Assembly: GCF_005503695.1 (NCBI RefSeq)
Contig: NZ_SCMU01000003.1
Span: 292,393-356,392 of the forward strand
Direction of reading: 5' to 3'
Source of the DNA: Sphingopyxis sp. 2PD
GTDB lineage: Bacteria > Pseudomonadota > Alphaproteobacteria > Sphingomonadales > Sphingomonadaceae
Length of the DNA stretch: 64,000 nt
The translations under genes were made by a program, and so were the position numbers. This document shows positions 38,851 through 47,658 of the stretch, piece after piece (position 1 is the stretch's first letter; each line of letters opens with the position of its first letter). Below the pieces are notes generated by a model. The model saw only the letters and a program-made list of their open reading frames with translations. It was not told the DNA's origin and ran no database searches.

Positions 38851-39987
38851 TTACCCCTTCGGCAAATGGACAATCCAGCTCTGGTCGGTCGGCTCGATCC
38901 GTCCCTCGCGATAGCCGCCCGCAAGCAGCGCGGTGCGCGCATCGGCGCGGACCAGCGTCATATAATTCCACTGCCCGCCAAGGTCATAGTCGAGGCGCGT
39001 ACCGACCCCGCGCGCGACGTCGAAAATCTCCGGCGCCGCGTCGCCCGCCGCGACAAGCACGCGGTCGCCGGGGAGCAGCAGCAGCCCGTCGGCAATCTTG
39101 AATCGCGGATCGGCGAGGTTTCCTGCGGGGACAAAGCGCCCCGCCGCGACATCGAACCGCTCGACCGAGCGCAGCTTGCCGCCATAGTCGCGAATGTCCG
39201 ATCCGCCGACGATCAGTACGTCGCCATTCGCCAGCCGCACCGCGCCATGCTTGTAGCGTTGCTGCGCCATGGCACCCGCGGGGGTGAAGCGCCCGGTGGC
39301 GGGATCGAACAGCTCGGCGCTGGCGAGCGCGCGGCGCGGTTCGCGGTCGGGGCGTCCGCCTCCGGCGACCAGCACCCGCCCATCGGCAAGCAAGGTTCCC
39401 GTCGCCCCGCTCCGCGCGGCGGCAAGCGGGCCTGTCGCGGTCATCCGACCCGTCGCGGGGTCGAAGATTTCGGCGTCGGCGCGCGCATCGCGCCCGTCAT
39501 AGCCCCCCGCGATCAGGATGCGGCCATCGGCGAGCGGCACGACGGTCGGGGCGTTGCGCGGCCCCGTCATCGCCGGTCCAGCCACCGACTTGCCCGTCGC
39601 GGGGTCGAATATCTCGGTGGCCCCGCTCACCCGCCCATCGACCCAGCCGCCGAGGATCAGCACCTTGCCATCCGGCAGCGCCGCCGCCGAGGGCTGGATG
39701 CGCGGCGCGAGCAGCCGCCCCGTCGCGATTACCCGCATGTCCGGCGCGGCGATGATGTCGACCGTCGCGCTCGCCGGCCCCGCTTCGCAGCCCGACCTGA
39801 CGCAGCCGCCGATCGCGAGCAGCCTGCCCTCGCCCGCCGCGACCAGCTGGTGCGTCGCGCGCGGCGCGCCGAGCCCCGGTCCCGGTTCGATGCGGACGTT
39901 GGTCGAAGTCTCCTCAGCCGCACCGCCGCCGCTCATGCACGCGGCGAGCGCCAACGTGACGGCAGACAATCCCAACAATCGACGCAT
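38851..39987 (-). CDS. Kelch-repeat beta-propeller lipoprotein
   Basis: A 378-residue protein with a lipobox (VTLALAAC) and repeated Kelch units: the pattern LxDGxVLIxGG followed by xxxEIFDPATGxxxxxGPM occurs about five times (for example KVLILGGWVDG, RILIAGGYDG, RVLVAGGG, DVLIVGGSD). It should form a propeller anchored to a membrane. The second ATG (39987) has GGAG at eight bases; the first (39993) is too close. The hydrolase downstream is probably cotranscribed. No enzyme function is assigned. Confidence 0.85.
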   Translation of the reverse strand: MRRLLGLSAVTLALAACMSGGGAAEETSTNVRIEPGPGLGAPRATHQLVAAGEGRLLAIGGCVRSGCEAGPASATVDIIAAPDMRVIATGRLLAPRIQPSAAALPDGKVLILGGWVDGRVSGATEIFDPATGKSVAGPAMTGPRNAPTVVPLADGRILIAGGYDGRDARADAEIFDPATGRMTATGPLAAARSGATGTLLADGRVLVAGGGRPDREPRRALASAELFDPATGRFTPAGAMAQQRYKHGAVRLANGDVLIVGGSDIRDYGGKLRSVERFDVAAGRFVPAGNLADPRFKIADGLLLLPGDRVLVAAGDAAPEIFDVARGVGTRLDYDLGGQWNYMTLVRADARTALLAGGYREGRIEPTDQSWIVHLPKG

Positions 39988-40004
39988 CGGCATCTCTCCC
40001 CCCG

Positions 40005-40082
40005 CGTCGCCCCCGCGAAGGCGGGGGCCGCTATCGGTGTATCACAAGCTTGCTCGCGGCCCCCGCCTTCGCGGGGGCGACG
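40005..40082. repeat. intergenic inverted repeat, CGCCCCCGCGAAGG class
   Basis: Arms cgtcgcccccgcgaaggcgg (from 40005) and its reverse complement (ending 40082) flank a centre containing acaagctt. Each arm is itself a hairpin. The core also occurs at 3733-3753. It lies between mltG and the Kelch gene. Confidence 0.8.
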
Positions 40083-40090
40083 GCCGACTC

Positions 40091-41032
40091 CTACTCCATC
40101 TCCCCGCGTTCGCGGCGGAGCGCATACCATTTCTGCACATTGGCATTATGTTCGGACAGCGTGCGCGCAAAGATATGCCCGCCGTCGCCCTTGGCAACGA
40201 AGAAGAGATAATCGTTCGCTTCGGGATCGAGCACCGCCGCGATCGACGCCTTGCCGGGGTTGGCGATCGGCCCCTGCGGCAGCCCCGCCATGCTGTAGGT
40301 ATTATACCCGTTCACCGCCTGGATCTCGGACCGCAATATCCGCCGACCGAGCGGCTTTCCCTTGGTGATCGGATAGATGATCGTCGGATCGGCTTGCAGC
40401 CGCATGCCGACCGCCAACCGGTTGGTATAGACCCCCGCGACGGTGCGTCGCTCGGCGGGAACGCCGGTTTCCTTTTCGACGATCGAGGCGAGCGTCAGCG
40501 CTTCATTGCGGTTCTTAACCGCGGTGCGCGGCGTCCGTTTGGTCCACAGCTCGGCGAACGCCTTGTCCATCGCCGCCTGCATCCGCTTCACCACCGCGGC
40601 GCGGCTTTCGCCGGTTGTGAAGGCATAGCTGTCAGGCAAGATGCTGCCCTCGGCGGGCACCGGGATTTCGCCCTTCAGCCGCTTTTCGGCCATCAGCCGT
40701 TCCCACACCATGATCGACGGCATGCCCTCGGGGATCATCACCAGCCGCTGGATCGTCTTGCCCGACTGAAACAGAGCGAGGATGTCGCCCGCGTCCATCC
40801 CCTTTTCGATTTTATATTCGCCGGGCTTGATCGGATCGTCGCCGCCAAAGAAGCGCGCCTCGTTGCGAAAGCTCGACGCCGAGACGATGCCGGCGTCCTC
40901 GAGGATCTGCCCCGCCTTCGCGATGCTCGCGCCCGCCGGGATCACAACCTCGGCATCCTTCGGCGCGCCGCCCGAGCAGGCGGCGAGGAGGAGGGCCAAA
41001 ATGGCGATCGTCAGCCAGCGGAACGGATGCAC
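40091..41032 (-). CDS. mltG: endolytic murein transglycosylase MltG
   Basis: A 313-residue YceG-family protein. A single N-terminal membrane segment with a lipobox-like ALLLAAC is followed by a LysM-like subdomain (VVIPAGASIAKAGQIL) and the catalytic domain. Catalytic-region motifs are EGSILPDSYAF, LTLASIVEKETG (catalytic Glu), YTNRLAVGMRLQADPTIIY, NTYSMAGLPQGPIANPG and DYLFFVAKGDGGHIFA. It cleaves nascent glycan strands and so sets their length. It follows fabF on the same strand after a repeat element, the common fabF-mltG arrangement. Confidence 0.95.
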   Translation of the reverse strand: MHPFRWLTIAILALLLAACSGGAPKDAEVVIPAGASIAKAGQILEDAGIVSASSFRNEARFFGGDDPIKPGEYKIEKGMDAGDILALFQSGKTIQRLVMIPEGMPSIMVWERLMAEKRLKGEIPVPAEGSILPDSYAFTTGESRAAVVKRMQAAMDKAFAELWTKRTPRTAVKNRNEALTLASIVEKETGVPAERRTVAGVYTNRLAVGMRLQADPTIIYPITKGKPLGRRILRSEIQAVNGYNTYSMAGLPQGPIANPGKASIAAVLDPEANDYLFFVAKGDGGHIFARTLSEHNANVQKWYALRRERGEME

Positions 41033-41180
41033 TTCATTCTCCCGTCGGTCGTAGGGTGCCTAAAGCCACAAGAGCCCCGCAGGTGCAGCGGCCTTTTGTG
41101 TCTTTTGTGGCTTCAAGCAAAGCCTCGGCAAGCACCAGAATGCTAGAGCATGGCCGCACAATGTAGGAAAGGGATTTTGT

Positions 41181-41315
41181 TCCTCCCTGTGGCGAGGCCA
41201 TGGGGAGGTGGACCGCTCGCGAAGCGAGTGGTGGAGGGGCGGCGACGTCAGCGCTAAAGCCCGTCCGTCAGCGCTGCGCGCTGCCACCTCCCCACGGCTT
41301 CGCCGCAGGGAGGAT
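41181..41315. repeat. ~135-bp dispersed palindromic element, copy 2
   Basis: Outer arms tcctccctgtggcgaggcca and the complementary ccgcagggaggatc; the interior contains gaggtgg...ccacctcccc. It belongs to the same family as the elements at 16294, 52469 and 63835. Just left of it (about 41061-41112) is a further inverted repeat, aagccacaagag against cttttgtggctt. Confidence 0.85.
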
Positions 41316-41322
41316 CGGGTGA

Positions 41323-42582
41323 TCAATCCACCGCCTTGACGATCACGCTCGCGTTGGTGCCGCCAAAGCCGAAGCTGTTGTTGAGCGCCGCCTTCACCGG
41401 GCGTTTTTTGGCCGTGTGCGGGACGAGGTCGACGCCGTCGGTGCCTTCGTCGGGGTTGTCGAGGTTGAGCGTCGGCGGGACGATCTGGTCGCGGATCGCG
41501 AGGATGCAGAAAATCGTCTCGACCGCGCCGGCGCCGCCGAGCAAATGGCCGATCGCCGATTTGGTCGAGCTCATCGACACATCGCCGATCGCGTTGCCGA
41601 ACAGCCGCTTGACCGCGCCAAGCTCGATCGTGTCGGCCATCGTCGAGGTGCCATGCGCGTTGATATAATCGATGTCCGACGGGGTCATGCCGGCCTTTTT
41701 GAGCGCCATTTCCATCGAACGATAGGCACCCGATCCTTCGGGGTGCGGCGCGGTAACGTGATAGGCATCGCCCGACAGGCCGTAACCGACAACTTCGGCG
41801 TAAATCTTCGCGCCGCGCGCCTTGGCATGCTCATATTCCTCGAGCACGACGACGCCCGCGCCTTCGCCCATCACGAACCCGTCGCGGTCCTTGTCATAGG
41901 GACGGCTCGCCTGTTCGGGGCGGTCGTTATAGCTCATGTTGAGCGCGCGCGCTTGCGCGAAACCTGCGATGCCGATCGGGCAGATCGTCGCCTCGGCGCC
42001 GCCCGCGAGCATGATGTCGGCGTCGTCGTCGCGGATCATCCGCGCCGCGTCGCCGATCGAATGCGCGCCGGTCGAACAGGCGGTGACGACGGCATGGTTC
42101 GGACCCTGCAAGCCATATTTGATGCTGACCTGCCCCGAAATCAGGTTGATCAGGCGGCCGTGGACGAAGTGCGGCGACACGCGCCCCGGACCTTTTTCGG
42201 CAAGCAGCAGGCTTTCGCTTTCGATCCCCGGCAGGCCGCCGATGCCCGACCCGATCGAGCAACCGGCGCGCAACTTCATCGCGTCGGTCATGTCCTCAAG
42301 CCCCGCGTCCTCGATCGCCTGGCCCGCGGCGTCGATGCCATAGATGATAAACGGGTCGACCTGACGCTGCACCTTGTGATCGACGCGCTTGCCGGGGTCG
42401 AAACCATATTCATGGTCCGGCCCCTTGACCTCGCACGCGATCGTGCATTTCTGGTCGGCGGTGTCGAAGTGGGTGATCTGACCCGCACCCGATTTGCCCG
42501 CGATCAGATTTTTCCAGCTTGTTTCGACATCGCCGCCCAGCGGCGTCACCAAACCCAAACCCGTCACCACAACCCGGCGCAT
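41323..42582 (-). CDS. fabF: beta-ketoacyl-ACP synthase II
   Basis: A 419-residue condensing enzyme of fatty-acid elongation. The nucleophilic cysteine is in VVTACSTGAHSIGDA, and the histidines are in INAHGTSTMADTIE and STKSAIGHLLGGAGAVE; the C-terminal NNSFGFGGTNASV motif is present. The start at 42582 has AAAGGA six bases upstream; the ATG at 42588 abuts that site. It follows acpP, with a terminator-like hairpin between them. Confidence 0.97.
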   Translation of the reverse strand: MRRVVVTGLGLVTPLGGDVETSWKNLIAGKSGAGQITHFDTADQKCTIACEVKGPDHEYGFDPGKRVDHKVQRQVDPFIIYGIDAAGQAIEDAGLEDMTDAMKLRAGCSIGSGIGGLPGIESESLLLAEKGPGRVSPHFVHGRLINLISGQVSIKYGLQGPNHAVVTACSTGAHSIGDAARMIRDDDADIMLAGGAEATICPIGIAGFAQARALNMSYNDRPEQASRPYDKDRDGFVMGEGAGVVVLEEYEHAKARGAKIYAEVVGYGLSGDAYHVTAPHPEGSGAYRSMEMALKKAGMTPSDIDYINAHGTSTMADTIELGAVKRLFGNAIGDVSMSSTKSAIGHLLGGAGAVETIFCILAIRDQIVPPTLNLDNPDEGTDGVDLVPHTAKKRPVKAALNNSFGFGGTNASVIVKAVD

Positions 42583-42663
42583 AATCATTCCTTTCGTCGG
42601 CTCCTGCCCCGGCAGGTGCCAGCATCAAATCTGTTGCCGCGCTTCTAACGAGCGTTGGGCCAT

Positions 42664-42711
42664 AAAAAAAGCTTCCCGGCCCCTGCACGCAAGCGCTCGG
42701 GACCGGGAAGC
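42664..42711 (-). terminator. intrinsic terminator after acpP
   Basis: On the minus strand GCTTCCCGGTCCC pairs with GGGGCCGGGAAGC and is followed by seven T, 56 bp downstream of acpP. It should reduce read-through into fabF, allowing acpP to be expressed at a much higher level. Confidence 0.85.
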
Positions 42712-42766
42712 CGGAAACGCGTGGGCAGCGTCGCCGCCGCGTCCGGCGATGCCGGACCGGGCCGCT

Positions 42767-43003
42767 TTAGCCCTTGTTCGCTTCGATATAGTCGATCGCA
42801 TCCTTGACGGTGGCGATCTTTTCCGCCGCATCGTCGGGAATTTCGACGCCGAATTCTTCTTCAAATGCCATCACCAGTTCGACGATGTCGAGGCTGTCGG
42901 CGCCCAGATCGTCGATGAAGCTCGCTTCCTCGGTGACCTTGTCGGCTTCGACGCCCAGATGTTCGACGACGATCTTCTTAACCTTTTCGGCCGAATCGCT
43001 CAT
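42767..43003 (-). CDS. acpP: acyl carrier protein
   Basis: A 78-residue acidic helical protein. The phosphopantetheine attachment serine is in [15 protein letters not shown]. It carries acyl chains through fatty-acid synthesis and is followed by fabF. AAAGGAAT precedes the ATG. Confidence 0.98.
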   Translation of the reverse strand: MSDSAEKVKKIVVEHLGVEADKVTEEASFIDDLGADSLDIVELVMAFEEEFGVEIPDDAAEKIATVKDAIDYIEANKG

Positions 43004-43047
43004 GCGCTATTCCTTTTCTGACTAAGCCGTGAATGTTGGAAATTGCC

Positions 43048-44220
43048 CTAGTGTCCGTCGGCGGGGCTGGCAAGAGGGCTGGTAGCGACCAGTTCCTCCT
43101 CCGCCGCGCTATAGGCCGAACGCCTCCCCTTCTGTCCGTTCGGCACCTGCGTCACGAAATAGGCGGTGCCATTGCCCGCTTCAAGATCGTACCAGAGCCC
43201 CGAACGCAATCCATAGGCGTCGCCCGAATGGCCGAGCCGCCGCCGCCCGTCGCCGAACAGGTTATCGCGGCACCCCGGCCCGGTCGCCGCGCCGGTCCCG
43301 TTACTGTGCATCGCCGCGCCATATTCGCAGAAAAACCCGCCCGTCCCCTCACCCGTCGCCGGGCGGACCGGTGCCATCGCTTCGAGGCGCGCAAGGCTCG
43401 CCGGAGTCAGAAAATCCTCGCCGCGGCGCAGCAGCATGACCCCGATCCGCGCCAATCCATTGGCCGATATGCGCAGCCCGCCCTGCGGGCTGAACCCGGC
43501 GCCGTGGCGCGCAAGCCGGTAGGTTTCAAGGTCGCAGCTACCGTCGCTTGCCGGAACGACCGGACAGGCGGGACGGATGCCCTTCATGTCGTCGCGCACG
43601 GCTGAACCGTCGGGGCCATACAGCACGACGGCGCGCGCGACCGCGGCGTCGCTGCACGTCGGCCAGTTGAAACAGGCGTCGATGCCGAGCGGGCGCAGCA
43701 CCAGCCGCGCCATCGCGCGGTCAAAACGCTCGCCTGTCGCGCCCTCGATCGCGGCGGCGACGACGGGATAGTTGAGGTTGGCATAGACGAAATCGCCGCC
43801 CGGCGGGCGCGGTGCGTCCCATGCCGCCGGGTCTTGCAGCGCCTTTTCGAGATCGGCACCCAGTGGCAGCGCATAATCGACATTGTCGGCCAGCCCCGCC
43901 CGGTGGCCGAGCAAGTGGATCAGCGTGATCGGCTGGTCGGGATAAGCGGGATGGCGCAGCCGCCAGCCCAGATAGTCGGAAACGTCGCGATCGACGTCAA
44001 GGCGCCCTTGCTCGACCAGACGCAGCACACCGAGCGCAACGACCAGTTTCGATACCGACGCGATGCGGACCGGATCATCCGCGGTCAGCGGACGCTGGCT
44101 CGCGCGATCGGCCTGCCCGAGGACGACGCGCGTCGCGATCCTTCCGTCGCGATCGAAATCGACCGCAACCGCGGCGGGCGCCGACGGCGCAGAGGCGAGC
44201 AAGGCGAATGCGAGCAGCAT
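43048..44220 (-). CDS. serine hydrolase, class C beta-lactamase/penicillin-binding fold
   Basis: A 390-residue protein with a short signal peptide (LLAFALLASAPSAPAA). The SxxK motif is ASVSKLVVALG, the YxN motif is VYANLNYP, and the third motif may be the HSGDAYG region. The family includes esterases, D-amino-acid amidases and AmpC-like enzymes; resistance function cannot be claimed. It ends 44 bp from acpP (same strand). Upstream is a membrane winged-helix/TPR protein gene, 31 bp away, probably in the same operon. Confidence 0.82.
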   Translation of the reverse strand: MLLAFALLASAPSAPAAVAVDFDRDGRIATRVVLGQADRASQRPLTADDPVRIASVSKLVVALGVLRLVEQGRLDVDRDVSDYLGWRLRHPAYPDQPITLIHLLGHRAGLADNVDYALPLGADLEKALQDPAAWDAPRPPGGDFVYANLNYPVVAAAIEGATGERFDRAMARLVLRPLGIDACFNWPTCSDAAVARAVVLYGPDGSAVRDDMKGIRPACPVVPASDGSCDLETYRLARHGAGFSPQGGLRISANGLARIGVMLLRRGEDFLTPASLARLEAMAPVRPATGEGTGGFFCEYGAAMHSNGTGAATGPGCRDNLFGDGRRRLGHSGDAYGLRSGLWYDLEAGNGTAYFVTQVPNGQKGRRSAYSAAEEELVATSPLASPADGH

Positions 44221-44251
44221 CGGCCCGTTGTGCTTGGCGGTTTTCAGTGCG

Positions 44252-46015
44252 TCAAGACACGGGCCGGAGAGGAACGACGCCGGATTCGCGCAAGGCCGCC
44301 GATGCCCGCTGGATCACGACCGGCGTGATCATGAAGCGGCCGAGCACCGCTTCGGGGGCGGCGTCTTCGGGTTGCCGCGTGTAAGCCAGCAAACGGCGCC
44401 AATGCGCCTGCGCCGCCGTGACGTCGCCTTGCCGCGCGGTGACGATCGCGCGGACCATCAGATATTGCGGCTCCATATTGCTTGGCGATGGCATCTGGTC
44501 GAGCACGGTCAGCGCTTCGGCCTGTTCGCCGCGCTGCGACAGGATGAAGGCCAAGGTCACCGCGGGGACGCCCGGATAGCTGTCGTCGAGCGCCAGCGAC
44601 CGACGGAGCAATATTTCTCCCTCGCCTGCCTGGCCGCAGGCGATTTTGAACAGCCCCAGAAAGCCCGAGATGTCAGGATCGAACGGGTTGAGCCGGCGCG
44701 CGGCGTCGCCCATCGTGTTGCCGCCCGAACAATTGCCGACATAGAAATTCGCCCGCGCCATGGCAAAAAGCCCCGCCGACGAATTGGGACTGGCTTCATA
44801 GGCCTCGAGCGCGAGTGCTTGCGCTTCGGCAAAGGCCGCGCGTCCCGCGGGGGTCGCCCGTTGCGGCTGCCAGTCGCCAAAGCGCAGCAGCGACAGCGCG
44901 GCGAGCGCAACCGGGTCGCGGTCGTCCCGCTTCAGCGTCGCGCGCAGGCAGGCATCGACCTGCTTCGCGCCCGACGGATTGCGCATCTGGCGCAACCGGT
45001 TGAACTGCGCGAGACACGGAAAGCCGGGGGCAAAATTGTCCGGCTGGCGCTGGATCTGATCGCGGACGATGACGCCATAATCGCCCGCAATCTGGGCGAT
45101 CAGCGGTTCCATCGACACAAATTGCGGCGTGTCGGGGTCGGCCACGCGGATTCGCTGCGACCATATGGCGCGTTGATCGGCGACGCGGTTCAGCACCAGC
45201 GTCACTTCCGCATTGCCCTCAAAGTCGCGGACCAGCGACGTGTCGAGCCGATAGTCGGCGGTGCGCGGCGCCGTCCCCCCGGGCGCCTGGGCACTCAGCA
45301 GATCGACCAGATCGAACCGCCGCAGACCGTCGCGCAGCTTGCCGTCGAGCGCGCGCGCCAGCGCCCGCGAAGGCGCGGTGCTGCCCGCGACGGGCTCGCT
45401 CACATCGAGCAATGGCATCGGCTGGGCATCGCTGACGAACAATCGCTCCGGTCCGCTGCGCAGCGACCACAAGGCAAAGATCGCGAGCGCCAGCAGGACG
45501 AGCGCCACGACCCAGCGGCCATAGCGCGGCCCGTCGGCAGGCTGCGAACGGCCGGGCGCGCCCGGCTGAAGCGGCGCCCCCGCCGCGTCGGCGCTCGTGG
45601 CGGCCTTGACGTCATCCTCGCTCCCCGGCTCGTCGATCGAACGCGAGGGCGGCGCGACGCGGTACTGGACGACGACCTCGTAGCTCCCCTGCGGCACCCG
45701 CAAACGATGTATCCAGGGGGTTTCGGCATAGTAGCGGTCGAGCAGGCTGCGCAGGCGTCCGACCATGACGCGCGGATAGCTGTCGACCGCAGGGTCGAAA
45801 TCTTCGCTGCGCCCCAGCGCCTCGGTCGCGATCGCATAGGCCTTCGGCGAACTGCGCCCGCCGCGCAGCCGATGTTCGACCAGAAACTGCAGCAAGCGCG
45901 TCAGTACCGGCGACCGCACGAACATCGGGGATTCGAGCAAACGCTCCAATTCTTCCGCGATAATCCGGTCGGTGTCCCCGGTACCCTGAGTATCGTTCGC
46001 TTTCGCGTGGTCCAT
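44252..46015 (-). CDS. membrane-bound winged-helix-like/TPR regulator
   Basis: A 587-residue protein. The N-terminal segment (FVRSPVLTRLLQFLVEHRLRG, then KAYAIATEALGRSEDFDP and VMVGRLRSLLDRYY) is the domain often found at the front of TPR- or cyclase-containing signalling proteins, thought to be DNA-binding. A membrane helix follows (about 160-180, WVVALVLLALAIFALW). A periplasmic region with TPR-like helices fills the rest (PVALAALSLLRFGDWQPQRA, DDSYPGVPAVTLAFILSQRG). GAGGG precedes the ATG. This resembles CadC-type one-component regulators. GTAAC repeats lie upstream. Confidence 0.72.
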   Translation of the reverse strand: MDHAKANDTQGTGDTDRIIAEELERLLESPMFVRSPVLTRLLQFLVEHRLRGGRSSPKAYAIATEALGRSEDFDPAVDSYPRVMVGRLRSLLDRYYAETPWIHRLRVPQGSYEVVVQYRVAPPSRSIDEPGSEDDVKAATSADAAGAPLQPGAPGRSQPADGPRYGRWVVALVLLALAIFALWSLRSGPERLFVSDAQPMPLLDVSEPVAGSTAPSRALARALDGKLRDGLRRFDLVDLLSAQAPGGTAPRTADYRLDTSLVRDFEGNAEVTLVLNRVADQRAIWSQRIRVADPDTPQFVSMEPLIAQIAGDYGVIVRDQIQRQPDNFAPGFPCLAQFNRLRQMRNPSGAKQVDACLRATLKRDDRDPVALAALSLLRFGDWQPQRATPAGRAAFAEAQALALEAYEASPNSSAGLFAMARANFYVGNCSGGNTMGDAARRLNPFDPDISGFLGLFKIACGQAGEGEILLRRSLALDDSYPGVPAVTLAFILSQRGEQAEALTVLDQMPSPSNMEPQYLMVRAIVTARQGDVTAAQAHWRRLLAYTRQPEDAAPEAVLGRFMITPVVIQRASAALRESGVVPLRPVS

Positions 46016-46565
46016 GCTACCCTCAATTGCCCCCGACGGGCGGTGCGGGTGATACGCCAATCAAGTCGCGCGACCAGTCCTTGTTACTTCCACGTAACGG
46101 TAACAGGAAGGCCCACCGCCATATCAGAAGAACGATGAGCCGCCAATCTGGAACGATGAAATTCGAAACAAGGTGAATAAAGGGTTATCAAATGGCGACA
46201 TCCGCACGTGTGACCCCTTGTAACTGCCGCACTTTCGCAATTCTGTCATTCTTTCAACGTCGCGGTTTTCCTACAAGGTCGCGATGTTGAGGCTGACAGG
46301 CGAAGAATGCGAGCTGGTCCCTGGCGTTCTTCAGACCCCCTTCGGCCTCAGTTCAAGACTTCGCCGGATGCATGGCAGCCCCACCTGTCACGCGTCCGGC
46401 AAGTCGATCGCGGACCGGCGGCGGCGCCTCAGGCGTTGCACGAGCGCGGCGCGCTCGGCGACATTGGCGCCCGCCGACACGCCGACCGCGAGCGCGGCCG
46501 TAGCGATTTCGCGAACAAACCGATCAACAATGGTGCTGATCGGCGGTCAAGCCATCCGGCCAAAC
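46016..46565. other. 550-bp intergenic region with GTAAC repeats and a possible gene remnant
   Basis: Just upstream of the membrane regulator are three GTAAC-type words (gttac 46083-46087, gtaac 46094-46098 and gtaac 46100-46104), a possible operator. On the minus strand 46388-46531 is open and reads like protein (VDRFVREIATAALAVGVSAG, then NVAERAALVQRLRRRRRS), but it has no ATG start and no ribosome site, so it may be a decayed gene. Nothing else is recognised. Confidence 0.4.
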
Positions 46566-46964
46566 TTAGGCCGGCCCGATCCGAAACGCACAGAGCTTGT
46601 TGCCGTCAAGGTCGCGGAAATAGGCGGCGTAAAAGGCCTGATCGCCGTCGTCGCCGCGCACGCCCGGGGTTCCTTCGCACGTCCCGCCCAGTTGCAACGC
46701 CTTCGCGTGGAGCGCATCGACCTTGGCGCGCTCATCGACGACGATCGCCGCCATATGTCCGTTGCCCGCATGCATGGGCTGGCCATCATAGGGCCGCGTC
46801 ACCGCGATCCCCGGCTGCCCCCAGCTCGTCGCGTAGAGCGTAAAGCCATTGTCTTCATCCGACATCCGCATCAATTCGCTGGCGCCGATCGTCCCGAGCA
46901 GCGCGGCGTAAAAGTCGCGCGCGCGATCGATGTCGTCGGTTCCCATCGTCACATAACCCAGCAT
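46566..46964 (-). CDS. VOC-family (glyoxalase/bleomycin-resistance fold) protein
   Basis: A 132-residue single-domain protein: MLGYVTMGTDDIDRARDFYAALLG at the N terminus and AAYFRDLDGNKLCAFRIG at the end are the paired beta-alpha-beta-beta-beta units. The conserved metal Glu of glyoxalase I is not evident at the end (KLCAF). It may bind a small molecule rather than catalyse. It stands alone. Confidence 0.85.
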   Translation of the reverse strand: MLGYVTMGTDDIDRARDFYAALLGTIGASELMRMSDEDNGFTLYATSWGQPGIAVTRPYDGQPMHAGNGHMAAIVVDERAKVDALHAKALQLGGTCEGTPGVRGDDGDQAFYAAYFRDLDGNKLCAFRIGPA

Positions 46965-47057
46965 TCCCGGACTCCTTATTCAGCATCGACACGATATGGA
47001 CATGACAAGGGCGTCAGCTCTGCTGACGCCCCGATCGATTGGCAATTACCTCGCAGA

Positions 47058-47570
47058 TCAAGTCGTTGCCGGAGCCTTGCACGGTCCGGTGTGGGTGCTG
47101 GTCATCTGCATGACCATTTCCATGTCACCGCCAGTCGGCACCTTGCCCTTGGTCGTGATCGTCACGTCCGATTTCTTGGCTTCCATCGTGCCGTTCATCG
47201 CCATGTCAACGGTCTGGCCATTGGCGGTGCAGGTGCCGGCAATGTCGATCTTGCCGCCCGCAATGTCCTTTTTCGACCATTTGCATTCGCCGCCATTGCC
47301 CGGACCCTTGGCGAGTTCGGCGGCGATGTCTTCCTTGTCGACCTGCTCCTGGGTGAAGCACTGGTCCATGCCGCTGGCGCCTTCCATCATCCTCGCCATG
47401 CCCTCTTTCATTTCGGGCGGCATGCCAGGAACTTCGAACTTCACCAGCTTCACGTCGGTTTTCCAGTTGCCCGCCTCGCGCTTCACAGCGCCGCCGGCAT
47501 TTTCGCTTTTGCCGCAGCCCGCGACCGCCAGGAGCGTGCCGAGAGCCGCAATCGTCAAAATCTTTTTCAT
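47058..47570 (-). CDS. DUF3617 lipoprotein
   Basis: A 170-residue protein with a clear lipobox (ALGTLLAVAGCGKS) and the DUF3617 pattern: a W-containing strand (AGNWKTDVKL), a helix-rich PPEMKEGMARMM segment, two Cys pairs (MDQCFTQEQ...GECKWSK and GTCTANG...GPCKAP) and alternating strands. Function unknown. The start MKKILT at 47570 follows a GGAG-type site. uvrB starts divergently 89 bp away. Confidence 0.82.
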   Translation of the reverse strand: MKKILTIAALGTLLAVAGCGKSENAGGAVKREAGNWKTDVKLVKFEVPGMPPEMKEGMARMMEGASGMDQCFTQEQVDKEDIAAELAKGPGNGGECKWSKKDIAGGKIDIAGTCTANGQTVDMAMNGTMEAKKSDVTITTKGKVPTGGDMEMVMQMTSTHTGPCKAPATT

Positions 47571-47658
47571 ACCCTGTCTCCTGTGACTTGCCGCTGCCTG
47601 CTCTGTGGCGGACTCATTGCGATTGTGGACCCGCCCCATCGATACCATATTGGCGGCA

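Noticed and set aside
43048..44220. antibiotic-resistance beta-lactamase
   Set aside because: SxxK and YxN are shared by esterases and peptidases of the same fold, and no resistance-gene context is present; only a serine hydrolase is claimed.
44063..46138. 691-codon plus-strand open frame
   Set aside because: Antisense to the serine hydrolase and membrane regulator genes; typical high-GC shadow with Arg/Gly/Gln-rich sequence.
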